Of a stretch of 8,967 bases of DNA, positions 1 to 4,965 are shown piece after piece. The stretch spans positions 1-8,967 of the forward strand of contig JBHIBA010000187.1 in NCBI GenBank assembly GCA_046758845.1. The letters are read 5' to 3'. Position numbers and translations under genes: made by a program. The DNA comes from JBHIBA01 sp046758845. Its GTDB lineage: Bacteria > UBA8248 > JACPRG01 > G963555815. Numbering within the stretch: position 1 is the stretch's first letter; each line of letters opens with the position of its first letter. The notes beneath the pieces were generated by a model. That model searched no databases, was not told where the DNA came from, and saw only the letters and a program-made list of their open reading frames with translations.

Positions 1-79
1 CCGCGCTCGATCGGATGAACTCGCTGTTTTTCAATAAAGTGTTCCATGGCAGGGACTTCACCTGGCCCGGACAGTGCGT

Positions 80-99
80 ATTTCGGGCAAGTCCGAAAT
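80..99. repeat. perfect 7-bp inverted repeat
   Basis: ATTTCGG at 80-86 is the exact reverse complement of CCGAAAT at 93-99, with a 6-base spacer. No T-tract follows on either strand, so it does not look like an intrinsic terminator. It could be an operator half-site pair or an RNA hairpin; no regulator is assigned. Confidence 0.45.
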
Positions 100-106
100 C
101 CAAAAT

Positions 107-154
107 ATGCAATTGCATCGCGGCAGCTCCAATTGGAAACAGGGTGGCATATGC
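107..154. promoter_or_regulatory. cluster of three short palindromes, possible operators
   Basis: Three perfect palindromes lie in a row: ATGCAATTGCAT (107-118), TCCAATTGGA (128-137) and GCATATGC (147-154). Their centres are about 20 and 18 bases apart, roughly two helical turns. This AT-rich patch stands out in an otherwise GC-rich sequence. Spacing and symmetry would suit a dimeric repressor or activator, but the sites are more than 200 bases from the next gene and no regulator gene is nearby. Function is inference. Confidence 0.3.
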
Positions 155-157
155 AAC

Positions 158-183
158 GGGCCGGGACGGGGACCGGCCCCTAC
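158..183 (-). repeat. REP-like hairpin repeat, copy 1 (minus orientation)
   Basis: Read on the minus strand this is a 26-base unit beginning GTAGGGGC and ending GGCCC. GGGCCGG (158-164) pairs with CCGGCCC (173-179) to make a 7-bp GC stem. The unit matches copy 2 at 205-230 at 22 of 26 positions but faces the other way. One of the four differences swaps a C-G pair for a G-C pair inside the stem, so pairing is conserved between copies. It resembles dispersed palindromic (REP/BIME-type) elements; genome-wide copy number cannot be judged from one window. Confidence 0.6.
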
Positions 184-204
184 ATTTGAAGGCGTTCCTC
201 GCGG

Positions 205-230
205 GTAGGGGCGGGTCTCCGTACCCGCCC
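205..230 (+). repeat. REP-like hairpin repeat, copy 2 (plus orientation)
   Basis: This 26-base unit begins GTAGGGGC. GGGCGGGT (209-216) pairs perfectly with ACCCGCCC (223-230) around a 6-base loop, CTCCGT. It is the inverted partner of copy 1, with 21 bases between the two units. It is followed by an A-tract (232-238), not a T-tract, so it is not an intrinsic terminator on the plus strand. The head-to-head arrangement is typical of paired REP sequences. Confidence 0.6.
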
Positions 231-339
231 GAAAAAAAGTGCCGGTGCGCTGATCGGCCAACATCAACGCGACCGGGTCACCGTTTGTGAGAAATCGGGG
301 TTAATCCGTTCCAAACTGACCCACTACCGGAAAACCCGG

Positions 340-369
340 TTGACGTTCTTCCCCCACCTTTAGTACGCT
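340..369 (+). promoter_or_regulatory. candidate sigma70 promoter for decarboxylase genes
   Basis: TTGACG (340-345) is a near-consensus -35 box, and TACGCT (364-369) is a modest -10 box after an 18-base spacer. Transcription would start near 376. That leaves a short leader ahead of the TTG start at 389, or about 50 bases ahead of the alternative TTG at 425. The -10 match is only partial. Confidence 0.4.
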
Positions 370-388
370 TTCTGAAACTCACACAGAA

Positions 389-925
389 TTGCCGTTCACC
401 CTTCACTCAGACCGAGGCCGGGATTTGAAAGCGGGCTGCGCGGACCTCATCCTCCAGGGGCTGAAGGAGGCGGGCGTGAGCATTGTCTGCACCCTGCCGG
501 ATTCCTACCTAGAGGAGGTTTACCGGAAGGTCGCCGCGGACCCAGACTTCGAGCATGTTGGCGTGACGAACGAATGGGAAGGAGCCTCCATCGCCGCCGG
601 TGTGTGGCTGACGGGCAAGCGGGCGGCGCTCATCATGGAGAACTCCGGCCTGCGCGTGGCGACCGAGCCCCTGGCCCGGCTGGGCCTGACGCACGGCATT
701 CCCGTCGTCATGCTCATGGGCTACCGGGGGGACGTGGGCGAAGACCAATGGTACGCCATCCCGCACGGGATCACCATGGAGCCGCTCCTTCACGCCCTGC
801 GCATCCCCTACGTGATCGTTCGCAGGGAGGGCGAGATCAAGCGGGCCATCCTCAACGCCTACAAGACCGCCGATAACTCGAAATACCACGTGGCGGTCGC
901 GTTCAGCGGGGAGATCGCGCAATGA
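389..925 (+). CDS. ThDP-dependent 2-oxoacid decarboxylase, alpha (N-terminal) subunit; sulfopyruvate/phosphonopyruvate decarboxylase family
   Basis: This 178-residue protein matches the length and layout of the pyrimidine-binding (Pyr) half of a split thiamine-diphosphate decarboxylase, as in ComD of coenzyme M synthesis or the N-terminal half of phosphonopyruvate decarboxylase. The segment at residues 61-71 (NEWEGASIAAG) corresponds to the NEG..ALAAG motif that carries the cofactor-activating glutamate, most likely E62. Residues 84-88 (ENSGL) match the QNSGL motif of the family. The gene overlaps the beta subunit gene by 4 bases (ATGA), so the two are translationally coupled and probably form one heteromeric cytoplasmic enzyme. 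The start is TTG at 389 without a clear ribosome-binding site; TTG at 425 is in frame, would give 166 residues and is a real alternative. The substrate is not determined: sulfopyruvate, phosphonopyruvate or another short 2-oxoacid are possible. Confidence 0.82.
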   Translation: MPFTLHSDRGRDLKAGCADLILQGLKEAGVSIVCTLPDSYLEEVYRKVAADPDFEHVGVTNEWEGASIAAGVWLTGKRAALIMENSGLRVATEPLARLGLTHGIPVVMLMGYRGDVGEDQWYAIPHGITMEPLLHALRIPYVIVRREGEIKRAILNAYKTADNSKYHVAVAFSGEIAQ

Positions 926-1557
926 CCCGGTATCAGGCCCTGAAGGTCCTCGCCGCCCGGTTGAAGAACGAGCTCTGCATTGTCTCCCTCGGCGGGATCG
1001 TCAACGAGTGGTACAACGCGAGGCCGGAGCCCAAGGGCACGAACCTCTACCTGATGGCCCTGGGTTGCCACATCCCCCTGGCCCTGGGCGTGGCCCTCGG
1101 CCTGCCCCACCGAAAGGTGCTTTGCCTGGACACGGACGGCAGTGTCCTCATGAACATGAGCGTCCTCGGCACGCTGGCGAACCGCCGCCCGAAAAACCTG
1201 AGCGTGATCGTCTTCGACAACGAGATGTACGAGTGCAACGGCGGCATGCCCAGCCACACGTCGGGAAACTTGGACTTGGCGGGCATGGCCCTGGGGGCCG
1301 GCATCCCGGACGCGCGGAGCGTCCGGACCGAAGGCGAAATGCGCGAGGCAGTGGATGAGGTTCTCACGACCGACCGGCATCACTTCATTGTGGCGAAGAT
1401 CGAGCCGGGCACGCAGCAGGGGCTTCCCATCAAGCTCACCGACGGAATCGAAGACAAATACAACTTCGTCCGCTACATCGAACAATCGGAGGGCGTGGCT
1501 GTCCTTCCGGCCCTGACGGGCGAGGCGGGGCAGCCTTCTCGGGATCGAAAACGCTGA
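922..1557 (+). CDS. ThDP-dependent 2-oxoacid decarboxylase, beta (C-terminal, ThDP-binding) subunit
   Basis: This 211-residue protein is the PP-domain half of the split decarboxylase (ComE-like). It would bind the diphosphate of ThDP through Mg2+. The metal-binding motif is visible as D70-T-D72-G73-S, followed by D99-N100-E-M-Y103, where D72 and N100 are the expected metal ligands. The usual GDG is TDG here, so the first glycine is replaced. Residues 46-60 (ALGCHIPLALGVALG) match the MG..S.ALG-type segment preceding the motif. Together with the alpha subunit it should decarboxylate a small 2-oxoacid to an aldehyde. The C-terminal 20 or so residues (about 190-211) are polar, look unconserved and extend past the usual core. 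Start ATG at 922 lies inside the end of the alpha gene. Family assignment is firm; reaction is inferred. Confidence 0.82.
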   Translation: MTRYQALKVLAARLKNELCIVSLGGIVNEWYNARPEPKGTNLYLMALGCHIPLALGVALGLPHRKVLCLDTDGSVLMNMSVLGTLANRRPKNLSVIVFDNEMYECNGGMPSHTSGNLDLAGMALGAGIPDARSVRTEGEMREAVDEVLTTDRHHFIVAKIEPGTQQGLPIKLTDGIEDKYNFVRYIEQSEGVAVLPALTGEAGQPSRDRKR

Positions 1558-1619
1558 TGGGCATAAAGATTAAGCTTGCGTGCGAGGCATAAATGAAATG
1601 ATGAAGGGGGGAATTCAGT

Positions 1620-1655
1620 CCCGTCCAGGCCGTCGTCGGCAAAGCTTGAGACGGG
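1620..1655 (+). other. nested hairpin in the leader of the substrate-binding protein gene
   Basis: CCCGTC (1620-1625) pairs with GACGGG (1650-1655), and an inner hairpin GCCG (1629-1632)/CGGC (1637-1640) with a TCGT loop sits inside. The structure ends about 10 bases before the ribosome-binding site of the next gene. It has no T-tract. It could stabilise or process the mRNA between the decarboxylase and the binding protein, but no riboswitch class is recognised. Confidence 0.3.
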
Positions 1656-1664
1656 CGGGAATTG

Positions 1665-1672
1665 AGGGAGGG
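1665..1672 (+). promoter_or_regulatory. ribosome-binding site for ABC substrate-binding protein
   Basis: The purine run AGGGAGG lies here, 7 bases upstream of ATG 1680. It fixes the start of the next gene and suggests much better translation than for the TTG-started decarboxylase alpha gene upstream. Confidence 0.7.
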
Positions 1673-1679
1673 CATGTAA

Positions 1680-2687
1680 ATGCGCACAGTTCGCTGGATA
1701 ATCGTTGGGATCGCTTCCGTGCTGGCCGCCGGGACCATTCCATCGCAGGCGGCGGAAAAGATGAAGTTCGTCACCAGTTGGGTCCTGTACGGCCCGGACG
1801 CCTATCTCTTCGCCGCCCGAGAGAAGGGGATTTACCGGAGAGCCGGATTCGATGTGGAGATCAACCGCGGGCGCGGTTCGGGAAACACGATTAAAGAGGT
1901 GGGTCTGAGGCAGTTTGACTTCGGCTTTGCCGACACAGGGGCTCTTGTGGCGGGCCGGACCCGAGGTGCCAAGGCCAAAGAGATCGCCGTGCTCTACGGC
2001 AAGGCGCCGCACGCGGTCGCTTACCGGAAGGACTCCGGCATCCGGACCCCGAAAGACCTGGAGGGGCGCATCCTGGCGGATCAGCAGGGGGCGGCGACGC
2101 AACGGACCTTCCCCGCCTTCGCCGGCCTTGCGGGATTCGATCTGTCCAAGGTGAAGTTTCTCTATATGGAAGCCACCTCCCGTCTGCCTAGTGTCCTGGC
2201 CGGCCGGGCCCACGGCATGCCGCTTTACGCGACCGAGTTCCCGCTGGTGGAACAGCAGAGCCGGAAGCAAAACCAGGAAGTCGGCTATTTCCTCTGGGCG
2301 GATTATGGTTTTCACGTCTATTCCAACGGGATCATCGCCCACCAGGACGACATCGAGAAGAAGCCCGACGTGGTTCGTCGCTTCCTCAAGGCGACCGTCG
2401 AAGGCTGGGCCTACGCCGTGGACCACCCCGAGGGGGCGGTTCAATTCTTTCTGAATTTCAATCCCGAGCAATCAAAGCAAATCGCCCTCGCGCAATGGAA
2501 GGTGGCGGCCAGGCTGAGCGAGGCGCCCGAGGCCAAGAAGAACGGAATCGGCTGGATCGACCGGGCGAAGATGGTGGCGACACGGGACATCATGTTCAAG
2601 GCCATGGGGCTGACAGGGCGCGTCGAGGTGGACGACCTTTACAGCAATCAGTTCAACCCAAGGATTTTCCCGAAGTCTTGGAAGTGA
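1680..2687 (+). CDS. ABC transporter substrate-binding protein, NMT1/THI5-like (TauA/SsuA-like)
   Basis: This is a 335-residue exported binding protein. Residues 1-24 are a Sec signal peptide: basic MRTVR, hydrophobic WIIVGIASVLAAG, and a likely cut after SQA, before AEKMKF. The mature part begins KMKFVTSWVLYGPDAYLFAAREKGIY in two overlapping stretches, the hallmark of NMT1/THI5-like proteins that bind sulfonates, nitrate or thiamine-pyrimidine precursors. Other family features are a glycine-rich ligand loop near 64-70 (GRGSGNT), QFDFGFADTG at 78-87, the ADQQGAAT segment at 133-140, and the C-terminal DDLYSNQFNP at 318-327. There is no cysteine lipobox, so in a diderm it should be free in the periplasm. 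It sits 122 bases after the decarboxylase beta gene on the same strand, which suggests a shared substrate or pathway. No permease or ATPase gene follows, so it must borrow a transporter encoded elsewhere. Ligand unknown. Confidence 0.85.
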   Translation: MRTVRWIIVGIASVLAAGTIPSQAAEKMKFVTSWVLYGPDAYLFAAREKGIYRRAGFDVEINRGRGSGNTIKEVGLRQFDFGFADTGALVAGRTRGAKAKEIAVLYGKAPHAVAYRKDSGIRTPKDLEGRILADQQGAATQRTFPAFAGLAGFDLSKVKFLYMEATSRLPSVLAGRAHGMPLYATEFPLVEQQSRKQNQEVGYFLWADYGFHVYSNGIIAHQDDIEKKPDVVRRFLKATVEGWAYAVDHPEGAVQFFLNFNPEQSKQIALAQWKVAARLSEAPEAKKNGIGWIDRAKMVATRDIMFKAMGLTGRVEVDDLYSNQFNPRIFPKSWK

Positions 2688-2814
2688 GGGGATAGGTTGC
2701 GACGATTCCAAATTGCCTCTGGCGCGTTGGTTCTTTGGGCCGCTCTCAGAGTCGCAGGCAGAAAATTTGAGACGTTCCCGGAGAATACATTACCGCGGAG
2801 GGTCGAGCGGGCCT

Positions 2815-2843
2815 CGTACCAGCTACCGATAGTAATTGGTACG
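2815..2843. repeat. 7-bp inverted repeat in intergenic region
   Basis: CGTACCA (2815-2821) is the exact reverse complement of TGGTACG (2837-2843), with a 15-base spacer. It lies between the substrate-binding protein gene and the tRNA-Arg terminator. No T-tract follows, so terminator function is not supported. The rest of 2688-2911 shows nothing I can name. Confidence 0.3.
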
Positions 2844-2911
2844 TTCCTGCTTTCCACTTCCATCCTGCTACTCTGACCTTGGCAAGTGGTCTCCTATTCT
2901 GGACATCAGGC

Positions 2912-2943
2912 AAAAAGAGAGGGCCGCGGCGATTGCCGCAACC
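2912..2943 (-). terminator. intrinsic terminator of tRNA-Arg
   Basis: On the minus strand GGTTGCGGC (2943-2935) pairs with GCCGCGGCC (2930-2922) around an AATC loop. This makes a 9-bp stem containing two G-U pairs. It is followed by CTCTCTTTTT, with five Ts at 2916-2912. Position and strand fit termination of the tRNA-Arg transcript 13 bases after its CCA end. Confidence 0.8.
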
Positions 2944-2955
2944 CCTTGATTTTCG

Positions 2956-3032
<77 letters not shown>

Positions 3033-3044
3033 TTGCGTAATCCA

Positions 3045-3073
3045 AGCATATTCCCCCTCCCCGAGACTGTCAA
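3045..3073 (-). promoter_or_regulatory. sigma70 promoter of tRNA-Arg
   Basis: On the minus strand a perfect TTGACA -35 box (3073-3068) is followed after exactly 17 bases by the -10 box TATGCT (3050-3045). Transcription should start near 3038, a few bases before the mature tRNA end at 3032. This is one of the best promoter matches in the window. Confidence 0.8.
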
Positions 3074-3188
3074 CGATCCCGCCCGCCCGGGCTTTTCCGG
3101 GACTGCAAAGGAAGCCTCCGCCGGAACGGTTGTCTCCATCCCCACGAAGCCATCGGCGCGGGCCTCGCCGCCTTGAAGTGTTTCCTCG

Positions 3189-3217
3189 TTGACTCCTTTT
3201 GCGCGGGCCGATATATA
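3189..3217 (+). promoter_or_regulatory. sigma70 promoter of moaC
   Basis: TTGACT (3189-3194), a 17-base spacer and TATATA (3212-3217) form a near-consensus promoter. The start would be near 3224, giving a leader of about 70 bases. Because the promoter lies inside the longest possible moaC reading frame (from ATG 3173), it argues against that upstream start. Confidence 0.7.
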
Positions 3218-3255
3218 TATGCAAGATGTGGGGCTTTGTACATTTATTCGACCGT

Positions 3256-3293
3256 AGTCCCTTGGCATGATCGGCCATCATACGGTAGGGACT
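3256..3293 (+). promoter_or_regulatory. moaC leader hairpin covering the ribosome-binding site
   Basis: AGTCCCT (3256-3262) is perfectly complementary to AGGGACT (3287-3293). The downstream arm contains the AGGG that serves as ribosome-binding site for the TTG start at 3296. A second hairpin, ATGAT (3267-3271)/ATCAT (3277-3281), can form inside the loop. The structure could hold moaC translation low until it is opened. Whether it senses anything is unknown; I do not recognise the conserved core of the Moco riboswitch. Confidence 0.45.
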
Positions 3294-3295
3294 CC

Positions 3296-3850
3296 TTGAA
3301 GCAGCTCACACACGTTAACCCCTCGGGCCGGGCCCACATGGTGGATGTGGGCGAAAAACCTGTGACACGCCGCGACGCGGTGGCCCGCGGGCGCGTGTGG
3401 ATGCGCCCCGAAACCCTGGACCTCATCCGAGACAACACCGCCGCCAAGGGAGACGTCCTGGGCGTGGCCCGCGTGGCGGGCATCCAGGCCGCCAAGAAAA
3501 CGGGCGAGCTGATCCCCCTCTGTCATTCCCTGTCCATCTCCGGCGTCGACGTGGACTTCTCGCTGGGCCTGGGAGCGGCGAAATCCCGCCTCCGCTCGAC
3601 GGCTGCCAAGGAGACGGGGGATACGGCCTGGGTGGACATCGAAGCCCGGGTTCGGGTCGCCGCGCGAACGGGCGTGGAGATGGAGGCCCTGACGGCTGTC
3701 GGGGTCGCGGCCCTCACCATCTACGACATGTGCAAGGCCGCGGACCGCTCGATGGTCATCTCCGACATCCGCCTGGTCAGCAAGTCGGGCGGGCGCAGCG
3801 GGCAGTACCGGCGCCCCGGGGAGCCCGCGGACGAAAACGAACGGGAATAA
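3296..3850 (+). CDS. moaC: cyclic pyranopterin monophosphate synthase MoaC
   Basis: MoaC makes cyclic pyranopterin monophosphate from the 3',8-cyclo-GTP product of MoaA, an early cytoplasmic step of molybdenum cofactor synthesis. The TTG start gives 184 residues opening MKQLTHVNPSGRAHMVDV, which aligns directly with the E. coli start (MSQLTHINAAGEAHMVDV), so the longer frame from 3173 is rejected. Visible active-site elements are K51 in KGDV, C76-H77 in IPLCHS, E128-M-E130 in GVEMEAL, D144 and K147 in YDMCKA, and K163 in the KSGGRSG loop. The usual LCHP is LCHS here. About 16 extra residues between positions 84 and 122 and an acidic tail of about 10 residues explain the length against roughly 160 for the family. 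AGGG at 3287-3290 is the ribosome-binding site, inside a hairpin. The gene stands alone; no moaA or other Moco genes are in the window. Confidence 0.95.
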   Translation: MKQLTHVNPSGRAHMVDVGEKPVTRRDAVARGRVWMRPETLDLIRDNTAAKGDVLGVARVAGIQAAKKTGELIPLCHSLSISGVDVDFSLGLGAAKSRLRSTAAKETGDTAWVDIEARVRVAARTGVEMEALTAVGVAALTIYDMCKAADRSMVISDIRLVSKSGGRSGQYRRPGEPADENERE

Positions 3851-3920
3851 GAAGGCCGGGTTTTTCTTCATTCATTGTGAAGGCGCGAAATCGTGCCATC
3901 GGCTTCTGAGGCAAAGATGA

Positions 3921-3928
3921 AAGGAGGT
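3921..3928 (+). promoter_or_regulatory. strong ribosome-binding site for PIN/TRAM gene
   Basis: AAGGAGGT is a full match to the anti-Shine-Dalgarno complement. The spacing to GTG 3940 is 11 bases, longer than usual, but an in-frame stop at 3931-3933 rules out any earlier start. It opens the 3940-8532 gene cluster. Confidence 0.7.
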
Positions 3929-3939
3929 GGTGAGGCGCC

Positions 3940-4965
3940 GTGAGGCTGACCTGGATTCGGGCGCTGATGGTCCTCCTCGGCGCGATCGCCGGTTACGTCA
4001 TCGGCGCAACTTTCGTTGGGGGCGCCGTTGCAGCAGGGACCGGCGCGGTCATTGGAGTCGGCGTTTTCGGCCTGGTGGTGGCGGCCGAATGGGGGCTGTC
4101 GCGCTACTCGGCCAGGAGCATCGCCGGCGGTTTCGTGGGGGTTCTGATTGGCCTGTTGGCCGCAAAGTTGCTGGAAGCCCCTGTGGGTTCGCTCCCCATC
4201 GATTCTCCCCGCTTGTTGTCGGCGATCACCCTGGGCCTTTATGTGATCGGCGGTTACCTGGGCCTGCTGGCGGGCTTGGGGAAAGGCGAGGAGTTCACGC
4301 GCCGCGCGGCCGGAACGCGCGGCGAGCGTGAAGACAGGGGCCGGTTGGAGAACCACAAGATCCTGGATACCAGCGTGATCATCGACGGGCGCATCGCGGA
4401 CATCTCCGAAACGGGCTTTCTTGAAGGAATCTTCGTCGTTCCCCAGTTCATTTTGAACGAGCTCCAGCACATTGCCGACTCTTCCGATACCCTCAAGCGG
4501 AACCGGGGCCGGAGGGGGCTGGACATCCTGCAAAAGATCCAAAAGGACCCGAAGCTGAACGTTCAGATACTCAACAAAGACTTCCCGCCTATCCGCGAGG
4601 TGGACGCCAAGCTCGTGGCGCTGGCGAAGGAGTTGAACGGCAAAATTGTGACCAACGACTTCAACCTCAACAAAGTGGCCGAACTCCAGGGGGTCACGGT
4701 CCTCAACATCAACGAACTGGCCAACGCCATGAAACCGGTGGTCTTGCCCGGAGAGGCGCTGAACGTCTTCATCCTTAAAGAGGGCAAGGAGCCGGGCCAG
4801 GGCGTTGCGTACCTGGACGATGGGACCATGGTGGTCGTGGACAACGCCAAGAAAAACATCGGGCGCAACGTAGAGGTCATCGTCACCAGCGTCCTTCAGA
4901 CCACTGCGGGCCGGATGATTTTCACGCGGCTGAAAGAAGACCTGGAGCGGCTGGCCGCTTCCTGA
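3940..4965 (+). CDS. yacL: integral membrane protein with PIN and TRAM domains (YacL-like)
   Basis: This 341-residue protein has three parts. Residues 1-115 are hydrophobic with about four membrane segments (roughly 7-24, 28-50, 60-79 and 93-113). Residues 139-262 form a PIN nuclease-like domain, with acidic residues expected at the metal site: D143 in ILDTS, E174 in LNELQ, D222 in VDAKL and D240 in TNDFN. Residues 268-332 are a TRAM domain (a beta-barrel RNA-binding fold), seen in GEALNVFILK and GQGVAYLDDGTMVVV. Length and order match Bacillus YacL and its relatives in Thermus and cyanobacteria, a family of unknown role thought to act on RNA at the membrane. The acidic set looks intact, so nuclease activity is possible. 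GTG start at 3940 follows a full Shine-Dalgarno. Its stop codon overlaps the ispD start by one base (TGATG), as in the conserved yacL-ispD neighbourhood. Confidence 0.92.
   Translation: MRLTWIRALMVLLGAIAGYVIGATFVGGAVAAGTGAVIGVGVFGLVVAAEWGLSRYSARSIAGGFVGVLIGLLAAKLLEAPVGSLPIDSPRLLSAITLGLYVIGGYLGLLAGLGKGEEFTRRAAGTRGEREDRGRLENHKILDTSVIIDGRIADISETGFLEGIFVVPQFILNELQHIADSSDTLKRNRGRRGLDILQKIQKDPKLNVQILNKDFPPIREVDAKLVALAKELNGKIVTNDFNLNKVAELQGVTVLNINELANAMKPVVLPGEALNVFILKEGKEPGQGVAYLDDGTMVVVDNAKKNIGRNVEVIVTSVLQTTAGRMIFTRLKEDLERLAAS

Larger units (their letters stand above)
1..388. other. non-coding upstream region
   Basis: I see no credible gene in this stretch. The only reading frames of any length (15-290 plus, 58-267 minus) have low-complexity, family-less translations and run through strong inverted repeats. 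What it does hold is a run of short palindromes (80-154), two hairpin repeat units (158-183 and 205-230) and a candidate promoter (340-369) for the decarboxylase genes. The end of any gene further upstream lies outside the window. Confidence 0.6.

Noticed and set aside
15..290. 91-residue plus-strand reading frame in the leading non-coding region
   Set aside because: No recognisable domain, and it runs through both REP-like hairpins. Typical chance frame in GC-rich DNA.
1473..2471. 332-residue minus-strand reading frame
   Set aside because: Lies opposite the clearly recognised substrate-binding protein gene and the beta subunit end; its translation resembles no family and is a GC-rich shadow.
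3173..3295. 41-residue N-terminal extension of MoaC from ATG 3173
   Set aside because: It contains the moaC promoter and leader hairpin, and family alignment starts at TTG 3296.
3815..3865. possible moaC terminator: CCCGG pairing with CCGGG before TTTTT (3861-3865)
   Set aside because: The two arms are about 36 bases apart with no good closing stem, so the T-tract alone is not enough to call a terminator.
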